Below are positions 16,277 to 24,610 of a DNA stretch of 64,000 nt, piece after piece; the stretch's first letter is position 1, and each line of letters begins with the position of its first letter. The notes below the pieces were generated by a model. It was not told the origin of the DNA, did no database searches, and worked only from the letters and a program-made list of their open reading frames with translations. This DNA is from Parvibaculum sp041688015 (GTDB lineage Bacteria > Pseudomonadota > Alphaproteobacteria > Parvibaculales > Parvibaculaceae), in NCBI GenBank assembly GCA_041688015.1, contig JBDNIY010000017.1, positions 62,001-126,000 of the forward strand, in the 5' to 3' direction. A program made the position numbers and the translations under genes.

Positions 16277-17551
16277 ATGCTCAGGCCTAAAGCTGAAAAA
16301 TTGACACTTGATGGTGGCCCGGACCTGAAAGATCCAGACCTCTATATGCAAAACGCGCATCAAGCTGTGTTCACAAAATTACGCAGCGAATGCCCCGTCT
16401 ATTGGAACCCGGAAGTCGACGCGGCCGGGTTTTGGGCGATCACGCGCTATGATGACATTGAAGCGATTTCAAAAAACCCCAAGCTGTTCTCGTCGGCCAA
16501 GGACATGGGCGGGCATCGGATTTTTAATGAAAACGAAATCGATGAGAACAATACCGAAGCGAGCATGATCTCGCTTGATCCGCCCGAACATGGCGCTTAT
16601 CGGCGCATGGTAACGCCGGGCTTTGTGCCTAAACGCATTTCCGGCATGGAGGAGCGCATCCGTACCCGCGTGACGCGGCTGCTTGACCAACTGGCGACAC
16701 GCGGCGCCAATGGCACTGAGGTTGAGTTCGTCGATGCGGTGTCCGCTGCCTTGCCGATCGAAGTGCTGGCTGAGCTTTTTGGCGTGCCTGACAGCGACGG
16801 GCCGAAGCTATTTGAATGGTCGAACGCCACAGTGGGTGAAGACGATCCAGAGCTGCGCGTCTCAGACGATTATATGCGCCAATGCATCATGGAGATGGCG
16901 ACCTATGCGGCCGGCCTCTGGCAAGCGCGGTTGGAAAAGCCCGGCGAAGATCTGATCTCAATGCTGGCGCATTCCAATATTCCCAATGCAGAGGGCAAAG
17001 CTGAACCGATGAGTTTTGCTTCCTATATCGGCACGTTTATTTTGCTGGTGGTGGCAGGCAATGAAACAACGCGCAATTCGATCTCAGGCGGATTGCTCGC
17101 ATTGAGCGAGAACCCCGGCGAACGCGCCAAACTTCTGGCCGATCCCTCGCTCACGCCAAGCGCCGTGCAGGAAATCATCCGCTGGGTGAGTCCGGTGCTG
17201 CATATGCGGCGCACGGCGACCCAGGATACCGAAATCGGCGGCCAAAAGATCGCCAAGGGCGACAAGGTGGTGATGTGGTATGCGTCGGCCAATCGTGACG
17301 AGACAAAATGGGCTGACCCGTTTCGCTTCGATGTGGCGCGCTACATCCACAAAGACGCTGCCACACAGCTTGGCTTTGGTGTGGGCCAGCATTTCTGCCT
17401 TGGGTCGCGGCTGGCGGAATTACAGTTGCGCGTCTTGTTTGAAGAACTGCTGAAGCGCTTTCCCGATATTCATGTGTCGGGGCCGGTGCGGCGTCTGCGC
17501 TCAAACTTCATCGCAGGCATCAAGGAAATGCCGGTCAAGCTGACAGCCTAA
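16277..17551 (+). CDS. cytochrome P450 (CYP125/CYP142/CYP124-like)
   Basis: A 424-residue soluble P450. Seen are the I-helix motif LVVAGNETTRNSISGG, the ExxR pair in VQEIIRWVSPV, the PERF-like PFRFDVAR, and the heme loop FGVGQHFCLGSRLAELQ with the axial cysteine. The segment VLHMRRTATQDTEIGGQKIAKGDKV is typical of bacterial P450s that hydroxylate steroid side chains or long-chain lipids (CYP124/125/142 group); the exact substrate is inference. The start at 16277 has GAGGGAG upstream. No ferredoxin or reductase gene is adjacent, so electrons must come from elsewhere. A terminator follows, shared with the converging RND gene. Confidence 0.9.
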   Translation: MLRPKAEKLTLDGGPDLKDPDLYMQNAHQAVFTKLRSECPVYWNPEVDAAGFWAITRYDDIEAISKNPKLFSSAKDMGGHRIFNENEIDENNTEASMISLDPPEHGAYRRMVTPGFVPKRISGMEERIRTRVTRLLDQLATRGANGTEVEFVDAVSAALPIEVLAELFGVPDSDGPKLFEWSNATVGEDDPELRVSDDYMRQCIMEMATYAAGLWQARLEKPGEDLISMLAHSNIPNAEGKAEPMSFASYIGTFILLVVAGNETTRNSISGGLLALSENPGERAKLLADPSLTPSAVQEIIRWVSPVLHMRRTATQDTEIGGQKIAKGDKVVMWYASANRDETKWADPFRFDVARYIHKDAATQLGFGVGQHFCLGSRLAELQLRVLFEELLKRFPDIHVSGPVRRLRSNFIAGIKEMPVKLTA

Positions 17552-17590
17552 GACCCGCTCTTCGGAGATCCCTCATACACAGATACGAAG

Positions 17591-17625
17591 AGACCCGCGC
17601 TGAATAACCAGCGCGGGTCTTTTTA
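17591..17625 (+). terminator. terminator between P450 and RND genes
   Basis: AGACCCGCGCTG and CAGCGCGGGTCT form a perfect 12-bp stem with loop AATAAC, followed by TTTTT. Confidence 0.9.
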
Positions 17626-17643
17626 TTGAGTGCCGCAATCAGA

Positions 17644-19998
17644 TCAATGCGACATGAAGTTTGAACGACGCTTCACAGGTGCGCCGCGCGGGAAGACCAT
17701 GTCGAGGATCACCGCAACAGCTGGCAGCACCGTCACAGCCATGACCATGTTGACCATGAACATGAAGGTCAGCAACAGCCCCATATCGGCCTGGAACTTC
17801 AAGGCAGAGAAGGCCCATGTCGAGACGCCGATGGCCAGCGTGATGGCGGTGAAGAATGTCGCCATACCGGTTTCTTCCAAAGCCAACTGCAGGGACTCAG
17901 TGATGTTCTTGCCTTCGACCAGATGGAACTGCACGCGGTTGTAGATATAGAAGGCGTAGTCAACGCCGATGCCGACCGCCAGCACCATCACAGGCAGGGT
18001 GGCAATGGTGAGGCCGATCTGCAGCACCTCCATGAACCAATAACCAAAGAAGGTGGCAAAGGTGAGCGGCAAGCAACAGGCAATGACCGCACGCCAGTCA
18101 CGATAAGTGATCGTGACAAGCGCGATGATGACGACATAGACCCAGAGCATCATCGGCAGTTCTGATTTCGAGATTTCCTCGTTTACGGCCGCCTGAACGC
18201 CCATATTGCCCGACGCAAGACGAATATTGACGTCTTTCATGGGATGAGCGGCACGGAAGTCTTTCACCGCCTGCACAACCGGCTTGATGGTTGTCGCTTT
18301 TGCGTCGGTCAAGAAAATCTGTACCGGCAAAATGGTGCAGGATTGGTTCATCAAGGCTGCCGACCCTGGCACAGTCGCCACCGCTTGGGCGAGCGCATCC
18401 TTGTTACGTGGAATGTCGTTCCATTTCAGATTGCCTTCGTTCCAGCCCGCCGATGAGCCTTTGACGGCGAAAGGTAGAGAGACAACGAGCGCGACGCCCG
18501 CCTGATTTTCCATGTACCAGGAGAAACGATTGAGATATTCGAGCGTCGGGTAATTGACGCAAGCATCCGGCGGGGTTTCAACGACAACGGTCAACAGGTT
18601 GAGACCCAGCGAATAATTCGCCGCGATATATCGGCTGTCGACATTGTAGCGCGCGTCTTCACGCAGTTCCGGTGTGCCCGCATGGAGCGCACCGACATGG
18701 CGATAGCGGCTTTCATTGACCGCAAAACCAAACAGCGTAAAGGAGATAAGAAGCGTGACAACGGCGATGCGCGGCTCGGCCACGCGGCCCAATAGGCGCA
18801 TAATTTTGAGGCGGAAGTGACGCGAGCGATTGACGCGAGCGACGAAGCCAGCGTCAAACCTCATGTAGCTGACGACGAGTGGCAGCATAATGAGGTTGGT
18901 AATGATCTTGAGAGCGACACCGATCGAGGCGGTGACGGAGAGCTCACGGATCATGCCAACGGGAATGAGGTAGAGCGTCCCAAAGCCGACCAGAGCGGTG
19001 ATGAGCGCCATCGTGCCAGGAACGAGCAAGCCGGAGAAGCTGACGCGTGCCGCTTCTTCCGCCGACTTACCTTCACCCAGCTCGGTGGTAATGAGGTTGA
19101 TCTGCTGCACCCCGTGACTAACACCGATGGCAAAAACCAAGAAGGGCACAAGAATGGCCAAGGGATCGAGGCCGTAACCTAATAGATTAAGTAGGGCGAA
19201 TTGCCAGACTACCGACGTCACCGACGAAAAGAGCGTGGCGAAGGTGAGCAATACGGAACTCGAATAGAGATAGACCGCTATGGCTGTGAGCGCGAAGGCG
19301 GCAAGGAAAAACACCATCACACCATTGGCCCCATCCGCGATATCGCCGACCGACTTTGCAAAGCCGATGATGCGAACCGTGTAGTGGTCATTTTCGTATT
19401 TTTGGCGAATTTGTTTTTCGAGCTTAGAGGCGAGATCGAAATAATCGAGCTTCTTGCCGGTGGACGGGTCGAAATCCTGCAATTCGGCAGTCACCATAGC
19501 CGACGTAAAATCATTGGAAACGAGACGGCCCACGAAGCCGCCGCGAATAACGTTGCTTTGGATTTTTTGCAAAGCCTCCGGCGTCATCGTATTGGCGGTG
19601 ACCTTGCCGGAAATTACGTCGTCGGCGCTGATACCATCCTCCGTGATTTCACGGTAACGGGTATTGGGTGTCCACAGCGAGGTCACAGTCTGACGCGATA
19701 CACCGGGCAGGAAGAAGACGTCGTCGGTCAGGTTCTTGTAAGTCTTGAAAAAATCCTTGGTCCAGATATCACCGGACTTGGGCTCCAGAACCACGATGAT
19801 GCGGTTCGAGCCAAACAGTTGGTCGCGGTATTGCTGGAAGGTTTTCACATATTCGTGACCGATCGGTAGCTGTTTATCAAAGCCAGCGGTCATATGCAGA
19901 TTGAACGCGAAGTAAAGGCCAAAGGCCGTTGCCACGGCTAGCGTTATCAAAATGATAGCACGCAACCGAAACACTAAATTTTCAAGAAACTTAATCAT
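17644..19998 (-). CDS. RND/MMPL-family exporter
   Basis: A 784-residue protein with two repeats, each made of one helix, a periplasmic loop of about 200 residues and five helices. The N-terminal helix is RAIILITLAVATAFGLYFA; helix clusters lie at about 225-390 and 610-765. VFAIGVSHGVQQIN and LAVGIGVDYAFYIYNRV are the intramembrane motifs of the MMPL/SSD-like RND group. No membrane-fusion partner is encoded next to it, typical of lipid-exporting MMPL/HpnN-like members. It is divergent from a diiron ferritin-like gene across a 554-base region with inverted repeats. Its cargo (hopanoid, lipid or toxic hydrophobe) cannot be told. Confidence 0.88.
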   Translation of the reverse strand: MIKFLENLVFRLRAIILITLAVATAFGLYFAFNLHMTAGFDKQLPIGHEYVKTFQQYRDQLFGSNRIIVVLEPKSGDIWTKDFFKTYKNLTDDVFFLPGVSRQTVTSLWTPNTRYREITEDGISADDVISGKVTANTMTPEALQKIQSNVIRGGFVGRLVSNDFTSAMVTAELQDFDPSTGKKLDYFDLASKLEKQIRQKYENDHYTVRIIGFAKSVGDIADGANGVMVFFLAAFALTAIAVYLYSSSVLLTFATLFSSVTSVVWQFALLNLLGYGLDPLAILVPFLVFAIGVSHGVQQINLITTELGEGKSAEEAARVSFSGLLVPGTMALITALVGFGTLYLIPVGMIRELSVTASIGVALKIITNLIMLPLVVSYMRFDAGFVARVNRSRHFRLKIMRLLGRVAEPRIAVVTLLISFTLFGFAVNESRYRHVGALHAGTPELREDARYNVDSRYIAANYSLGLNLLTVVVETPPDACVNYPTLEYLNRFSWYMENQAGVALVVSLPFAVKGSSAGWNEGNLKWNDIPRNKDALAQAVATVPGSAALMNQSCTILPVQIFLTDAKATTIKPVVQAVKDFRAAHPMKDVNIRLASGNMGVQAAVNEEISKSELPMMLWVYVVIIALVTITYRDWRAVIACCLPLTFATFFGYWFMEVLQIGLTIATLPVMVLAVGIGVDYAFYIYNRVQFHLVEGKNITESLQLALEETGMATFFTAITLAIGVSTWAFSALKFQADMGLLLTFMFMVNMVMAVTVLPAVAVILDMVFPRGAPVKRRSNFMSH

Positions 19999-20192
19999 TG
20001 ATACTTGTCTCCCTCACCGCCGACCGGTTTACGGACGGCAGACACATTACGATTTCCAGTTCTCTTCCACCGGCAAACTATCTGCATGCGGAACATCACA
20101 CAGATCATTTACCGGCATAAACTCGGCCGGACCTCGGAGGTTTCTGACAGGCATATCCGCGGGCTCGCGATGATGGAGCACGCGCAACACAT

Positions 20193-20210
20193 GTAATCCG
20201 TCAAGATTAC
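20193..20210. promoter_or_regulatory. inverted repeat, candidate operator
   Basis: GTAATC and GATTAC flank CGTCAA, a perfect 6-6-6 inverted repeat about 200 bases upstream of the RND gene start. No matching regulator gene is in the window. Confidence 0.35.
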
Positions 20211-20406
20211 CCCTCCCCTTTGGCGCGCCACTCTCTATCTCTTGCCGGTGGTCCCCACCATCTGCAAACGAAGCGGTCACGTCCCTTATGTTGCCTACGA
20301 TGGCACAAAATGGCGGAACTGCAACGACTTCCGTAGAAAATTCAACAACTTACAATCGTGAAACTAACGACCCATTCACCAATAATCTGAAAAATCGGCT
20401 CAAAAA

Positions 20407-20420
20407 TGACGGAACCGTCA
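20407..20420. promoter_or_regulatory. inverted repeat next to a -35 box, candidate operator
   Basis: TGACGG-AA-CCGTCA lies 8 bases upstream of the TTGACC -35 element of the ferritin-like gene. The position and symmetry fit a dimeric regulator of TetR, GntR or MarR type. Confidence 0.45.
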
Positions 20421-20428
20421 CTTTTATC

Positions 20429-20456
20429 TTGACCCTAGCCAACCTTTGCTTATGTA
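20429..20456 (+). promoter_or_regulatory. candidate promoter of the ferritin-like gene
   Basis: TTGACC at 20429-20434 and TATGTA at 20451-20456 are 16 bases apart. The start site would be about 90 bases upstream of the ATG. Confidence 0.5.
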
Positions 20457-20552
20457 ATTGTAAGTAAGAGTTTGTCCTTTCCCCAGCGTAAGGCTTGCGT
20501 TCAGCGGGGAATGTGACGACACGATCATTCAGGATATTGGGAGAGAAGCCAG

Positions 20553-21686
20553 ATGAGCGACGTTCGCCAGATTACCAAAGACGAAGCCTATGACGCCGTC
20601 GCCCCGGACGATTTTCCGGCGATGATGAATGTGGATCGCTATAACGCGCGCTCCACAGCTTTTGATAAGATCATCTCGGCCACGCATGACCATTTCTGGG
20701 ATCCGCTGGATACGAAATATATCGATTACAGCGAAGCCTTCGACATCGAAAACGAATTCATCATGCCCGAAGAATTCTTCATCGAGCTGAACTTGCCGAG
20801 CTTTCAGGCGCTGACACAAAAGCAACGCGTTCGCTTTGCCAATGAAAGCGTGCGCTGGATGCTTTCCTCCATTCTGCATGGTGAGCAAGGCGCGCTGAAC
20901 CTGTCATCGAGCCTCTGCCATGTGCTGCGCGATCCCGGCGCACAGGAGTATGCTGCCAACCAGACGCGCGAAGAAGCCCGCCACGTCACTGGCTTTTCCA
21001 AATACATTCAGGCGCGTTGGGGTAAGCCCCTCCCCGTCGGCCAGACACTTGGCGACCTGCTCACCGACATCGTTGGCGCGCGCGAAGTTTATAAGAAGAT
21101 CGTCGGTATGCAGATGCTGGTCGAAGGCCTCGCGATGGGCGCTTTCGCCACGTTCTACAGCAAGGCGCGCGATCCGCTGCTGGTCAAGCTGATGCAACTC
21201 GTCATGACGGACGAAGCCTTCCATCACAAGTTCGGTAAGATCTGGGCCGACCGCACCATTCCCAAGCTGTCAGCAGAAGAACAGGATATCATCGAAGATT
21301 GGGCAGCCGAGTGCTTCCAGACGCTGCTGTTCAATCTGGTGAACCCGGAACAGAAGCAGATCCTCTACAAGGAATTCGGCATTGAGTGGCAGCAGGTAAC
21401 GGCTGAGATGGTTGACGCCATTTCTGACGAGAAGCGTCGCGAAGACATGAAGGAAGCCACCAACATCTTCCGCGTTCTCATCAAGACGCTGCTGAAGGCT
21501 GGCATCATTACCGACCGTACCCGCGCTTTCTATTCGACTTATGTCGATATGGATGAGTTGAAGCTGGAAGGCGACCGCATGATTGGTGACGACATTGCCG
21601 AAGACGGCATTCGTTATCTCCAGAAGATCAACTTCGGTGGCAATGTGGATGCATTGAAGAACGTCACGATTGCCGCTGCCGAGTAA
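20553..21686 (+). CDS. ferritin-like / ribonucleotide-reductase-R2-like diiron protein
   Basis: A 377-residue, almost entirely helical protein. Carboxylate/histidine pairs typical of a diiron four-helix bundle occur in order: SILHGEQGALNLSS, TREEARHVTGFSKYI, MLVEGLAMGAF and VMTDEAFHHKFGKIW. The two ExxH-like pairs place it in the ferritin-like superfamily near R2 and AurF-type oxygenases, but it lacks obvious R2 radical-tyrosine context and no nrdA is nearby. It could be an oxygenase or oxidase acting on lipids or aromatics. It is divergent from the RND exporter, and its own terminator follows. A GGGAGA ribosome site precedes the ATG. Confidence 0.75.
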   Translation: MSDVRQITKDEAYDAVAPDDFPAMMNVDRYNARSTAFDKIISATHDHFWDPLDTKYIDYSEAFDIENEFIMPEEFFIELNLPSFQALTQKQRVRFANESVRWMLSSILHGEQGALNLSSSLCHVLRDPGAQEYAANQTREEARHVTGFSKYIQARWGKPLPVGQTLGDLLTDIVGAREVYKKIVGMQMLVEGLAMGAFATFYSKARDPLLVKLMQLVMTDEAFHHKFGKIWADRTIPKLSAEEQDIIEDWAAECFQTLLFNLVNPEQKQILYKEFGIEWQQVTAEMVDAISDEKRREDMKEATNIFRVLIKTLLKAGIITDRTRAFYSTYVDMDELKLEGDRMIGDDIAEDGIRYLQKINFGGNVDALKNVTIAAAE

Positions 21687-21718
21687 TTTGTAGCGTCCTC
21701 CAAAACTATGATCCTTTA

Positions 21719-21750
21719 AAGGGCGGCTCTCATTGAGCCGCCCTTCTTTT
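21719..21750 (+). terminator. terminator after the ferritin-like gene
   Basis: AAGGGCGGCTC and GAGCCGCCCTT pair perfectly over the loop TCATT, followed by CTTTT. Confidence 0.9.
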
Positions 21751-21802
21751 ATGCTGGGGTTCGGGTTCGACGAATTGAGGATTTCGCACTATCCTCGCGG
21801 CC

Positions 21803-22741
21803 ATGTTCGATACAGCCACACTTCAAGCGCTCCACAAGGAGGTCGCCCCTTTCACCTCGACGTTGCCCGCGTTCAGCCAATGGCGTCTTGCCGGTGAAGG
21901 CATCTGGGGCTCGGTTTATGATCTGGGCGACGACACGATGCTCAAACTCGTGCGCCGCCATGGCGGCCTTGGCAATGGCGAAGCCCTGCATCACCGCGAA
22001 GTGGCCGCGCTGACATTACTCGACGGGTTGGCGAGCGACTATGTGCGTGTGCCGCGTCTGGTGTCATCCAACGTCTTTGCCAATGCCTATATCGGCTCGG
22101 CACCGCCGCTGGCGGGCTGGCTGCGCCTAGAAGCGCTGAACGGCTTGCGTCTTTCGAGCGACCGCGTGATGTCGAGCCCTGCGCGCGACCGCGACAGGCT
22201 GGGCGAACGCATCGGGGCAGCGATTGCCGATTTCACTGTCGCGGCGACCAAGCGCGCGACAGTGGCGAGCAGTAAACTTGCCGACACCATCACCCGCAGC
22301 CTGACGCTGGCGCGCCATCAATTGGGCAATGCCGAATTGCACCGTGCCGCAGACGCTATCTTGCACGCTTGGGAGACACGGCGCGCGCAAGGGCCTCTTG
22401 TCTTTGTGCATGGCGATCTCAATCCCGGCAATCTCATCGATATGGCAGAGGGAAAGAAAGACGGGCCGCTTGGCTTTGTCGATTTTGCCGAGAGCGGCTG
22501 GAGCCTCATTGAAACGGAGTTTCGCCACTTTGAGCCCTTGGGCGCATTACGCGACATGGCCTTTCGCGGGCTGACGGCGCGGCGCGGTGAAGGCCCCAAT
22601 TTACAATCATACTATCTGGCGTCGGCGGCTGACGCCTTGGTGACCATTGCCATTCAAGGGGCAGCGGGCCATCCACGTGACCAAATGCGGCGCAACGGGT
22701 TGCTGCGGCATTGCCTGAGCGAGGCGGGGCTTGTGGCATGA
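21803..22741 (+). CDS. aminoglycoside-phosphotransferase-family kinase
   Basis: A 312-residue protein with the APH/choline-kinase fold. The glycine-rich lobe is GEGIWGSVYDLGDDTMLKLVRR with the ATP lysine. The catalytic loop is FVHGDLNPGNLI (D and N) and the metal motif is LGFVDFAESG. Such chromosomal kinases phosphorylate small metabolites; nothing suggests antibiotic resistance. The last four bases overlap the mmcB start (ATGA), so the two are co-translated. Confidence 0.85.
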   Translation: MFDTATLQALHKEVAPFTSTLPAFSQWRLAGEGIWGSVYDLGDDTMLKLVRRHGGLGNGEALHHREVAALTLLDGLASDYVRVPRLVSSNVFANAYIGSAPPLAGWLRLEALNGLRLSSDRVMSSPARDRDRLGERIGAAIADFTVAATKRATVASSKLADTITRSLTLARHQLGNAELHRAADAILHAWETRRAQGPLVFVHGDLNPGNLIDMAEGKKDGPLGFVDFAESGWSLIETEFRHFEPLGALRDMAFRGLTARRGEGPNLQSYYLASAADALVTIAIQGAAGHPRDQMRRNGLLRHCLSEAGLVA

Positions 22742-23229
22742 CGGAGCTGGGCAACACGCCAGATGACGGCGAGCCTGAAGACAGCTTTCAGGCCTTCGAC
22801 GGGCGGCAATCGCCGAGCGCAGCTGCTGTGCAGCGTGGCTGCACGAGACTGTTTGGCACCATGAATTTTGCGCCCGTGACCGAACTAACGCTGGCAAGCG
22901 GTCGGCGCGCCGACATGATGGCGCTGGGCGCGAAAGGCGATATCGTCATTATAGAGATCAAATCATCGGTTGCCGATTATATGGCCGATCATAAATGGGA
23001 AGACTATCTCGACTATTGCGACCGCTTTTTCTTTGCCGTGCCACCAGAATTTCCAGCCGAGCTTCTGCCTGACGATGTTGGCTATATTGTTGCTGATAAA
23101 TATGGCGCAGAGATTTTGCGCGAAGGCACGCATGATGGGCACTTGGCCCCGGCACGGCGCAAGGCGGTGACGCTGTTGTTTGCGCGCATGGCCGCGCGCC
23201 GCGTGATGCGGCTTCTCGACCCGGAGTGA
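22738..23229 (+). CDS. mmcB: MmcB-family DNA repair protein
   Basis: A 163-residue protein with a PD-(D/E)XK nuclease-like core: ADMMALGAKGDIVIIEIKSS supplies the acidic residues and lysine. It continues with WEDYLDYCDRFFFAVPPEFP and the C-terminal LLFARMAARRVMRLL. It matches the alphaproteobacterial DUF1052/MmcB family, linked in Caulobacter to mitomycin C resistance and the SOS response. I saw no obvious alphaproteobacterial SOS box just upstream, since the gene starts inside the kinase stop. The ATG at 22738 is chosen for that overlap. Confidence 0.88.
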   Translation: MTELGNTPDDGEPEDSFQAFDGRQSPSAAAVQRGCTRLFGTMNFAPVTELTLASGRRADMMALGAKGDIVIIEIKSSVADYMADHKWEDYLDYCDRFFFAVPPEFPAELLPDDVGYIVADKYGAEILREGTHDGHLAPARRKAVTLLFARMAARRVMRLLDPE

Positions 23230-23247
23230 TATGAACCAACCTTAACA

Positions 23248-23259
23248 TTATACGTATAA
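23248..23259. promoter_or_regulatory. perfect palindrome, candidate HigA operator
   Basis: TTATACGTATAA is a perfect 12-bp palindrome 16 bases upstream of the higB start and overlaps a -10-like TATAAC. HigA antitoxins autorepress through similar TATACG-type palindromes, so this is the likely autoregulatory site. Confidence 0.65.
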
Positions 23260-23275
23260 CGTACTAATTTTTACT

Positions 23276-23893
23276 ATGATCCGAAGTTTCGCCGATAAGG
23301 ACACAGAAAGCGTTTGGCAGCGAAAGCCGGTCAGGCAATTTCGAGCGTTTGAACGCGCCGCACTACGCAAGCTGGTGCAGATCAATGCGGGCCTCACCTT
23401 GGAAGACTTGCGTTTTCCACCAGGCAATCGGTTGGAAGCGTTGAAAGGCGCGCGCCGTGGGCAGATGTCTTTACGCATCAACGATCAGTGGCGCATTTGC
23501 TTTCGTTGGAAAAATGGCGGCGCAGAAGACGTCGAGATTGTTGATATCACTGACCCATCAAGGGTTTTCATTCTCTCGTCCATGAAGGACAGGCATATGG
23601 CACTCATTACACCTATTCACCCGGGCGAGGTTCTGGCCGAAGATTTCATGAAGCCGCTGGAACTGAGCGCCAATGCGTTGGCCAAGAGACTTGGCGTGCC
23701 TGCCAACCGCATCAGTTCGATTGTCGGCGGCAAGCGTGATATTTTGCCTGATACAGCCTTGCGGCTGGAGCGTGCCTTCGGTTCATCAGCAGAATTCTGG
23801 TTGAACCTTCAAGCTCATTACGATCTTGAAATAACGCGCGATCAATTGGACAAGAAAACGCTTTCTTCGATCAAGTTAATCGAAGCTGCCTGA
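23276..23893 (+). CDS. higBA: HigB toxin and HigA antitoxin in one reading frame
   Basis: Residues 1-90 form a RelE-type HigB toxin, a ribosome-dependent mRNA interferase in known members (MIRSFADKD; RLEALKGARRGQMSLRINDQWRICFRW; DVEIVD). Residues 108-205 form a HigA/XRE antitoxin (ITPIHPGEVLAEDFMKPL, HTH in LSANALAKRLGVPANRISSI). Normally these are two genes and HigB ends in VDYH-stop. Here the DNA reads GTTGATATCACTGA; one extra T after GAT would give exactly V-D-Y-H-stop. Loss of that base opens the frame into higA. The ATG at 23597 has its own AAGGA 7 bases upstream, so free HigA (98 residues) can still be made. It is either a natural fusion by deletion or a base-calling error. Confidence 0.85.
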   Translation: MIRSFADKDTESVWQRKPVRQFRAFERAALRKLVQINAGLTLEDLRFPPGNRLEALKGARRGQMSLRINDQWRICFRWKNGGAEDVEIVDITDPSRVFILSSMKDRHMALITPIHPGEVLAEDFMKPLELSANALAKRLGVPANRISSIVGGKRDILPDTALRLERAFGSSAEFWLNLQAHYDLEITRDQLDKKTLSSIKLIEAA

Positions 23894-23907
23894 TTAATGG
23901 CGTGCAA

Positions 23908-24474
23908 TTAGCGCGGGGCGCGTTTGGCGAGGATACGTTGCAGAGTGCGGCGATGCATGTTGAGGCGGCGCGCGGTTTCCGAGACGTTGCGATCACAAAG
24001 CTCATAGATGCGCTGGATATGTTCCCAACGCACGCGGTCGGCCGACATTGGATTTTCCGGCGGATCGGCCTTATCGCCATCTTTGGCCAGAAGAGCCGCC
24101 TCGATAGCGTCGGCGTCTGAGGGTTTGGCGAGATAATCAACCGCGCCAAGTTTCACGGCGGCGACCGCGGTTGCGATATTGCCGTAACCGGTAAGGACGA
24201 CAATGCGTGTGTCGGTGCGCACGTCCTGAATGGCAGCCACGACATCCAGACCATTGCCATCTTCGAGGCGAAGATCGACGACAGCGAAAGCGGGCTTCTT
24301 AGCGCGGGCCTGTTCTTTGCCATCCTTGACGGTATTGGCAATCGTCACTTCAAAGCCGCGCGATTCCATGGCGCGCGCGAGACGCGTCAAAAACGGCGCG
24401 TCGTCGTCAACGAGAAGCAACGTCCTGTCTTCAGGAATGAAGGGGCGGGCGATGTCCTCGGCTTTGTCGTTCAT
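23908..24474 (-). CDS. regA: redox response regulator RegA/ActR/PrrA
   Basis: A 188-residue response regulator: receiver domain with acidic pocket LLLVDDDAPF, phospho-acceptor aspartate in AVVDLRLEDGNGLD (about residue 67), and conserved VVLTGYGNIATAVAAVKLGA. A short linker leads to a Fis-type C-terminal helix-turn-helix (NVSETARRLNMHRRTLQRIL). This is the global redox regulator controlling respiration, CO2 and nitrogen genes in alphaproteobacteria. The start at 24474 fits the family; an in-frame extension of 41 residues upstream is not conserved. It follows regB on the same strand after 136 bases, so it may have its own promoter. Confidence 0.92.
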   Translation of the reverse strand: MNDKAEDIARPFIPEDRTLLLVDDDAPFLTRLARAMESRGFEVTIANTVKDGKEQARAKKPAFAVVDLRLEDGNGLDVVAAIQDVRTDTRIVVLTGYGNIATAVAAVKLGAVDYLAKPSDADAIEAALLAKDGDKADPPENPMSADRVRWEHIQRIYELCDRNVSETARRLNMHRRTLQRILAKRAPR

Positions 24475-24610
24475 TTTTTGCACTTCTTGGCCTGTCGCGT
24501 GATTGCCTTGTCGGGGCATGGGGATCTTGGTGTGAAAAGATTTTAGGCTGAAAAATCCGCGAAGGCCAACATATTGAAATACATGGTAAATCAACAAAAC
24601 CTTAAATGCA

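Larger units (their letters stand above)
19999..20552. other. 554-base divergent intergenic region
   Basis: No gene is supported here. The region is AT-richer than its flanks and holds two perfect inverted repeats (20193-20210 and 20407-20420) and a promoter-like pair facing the ferritin-like gene. It most likely controls both the RND exporter and the ferritin-like gene. Confidence 0.6.
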
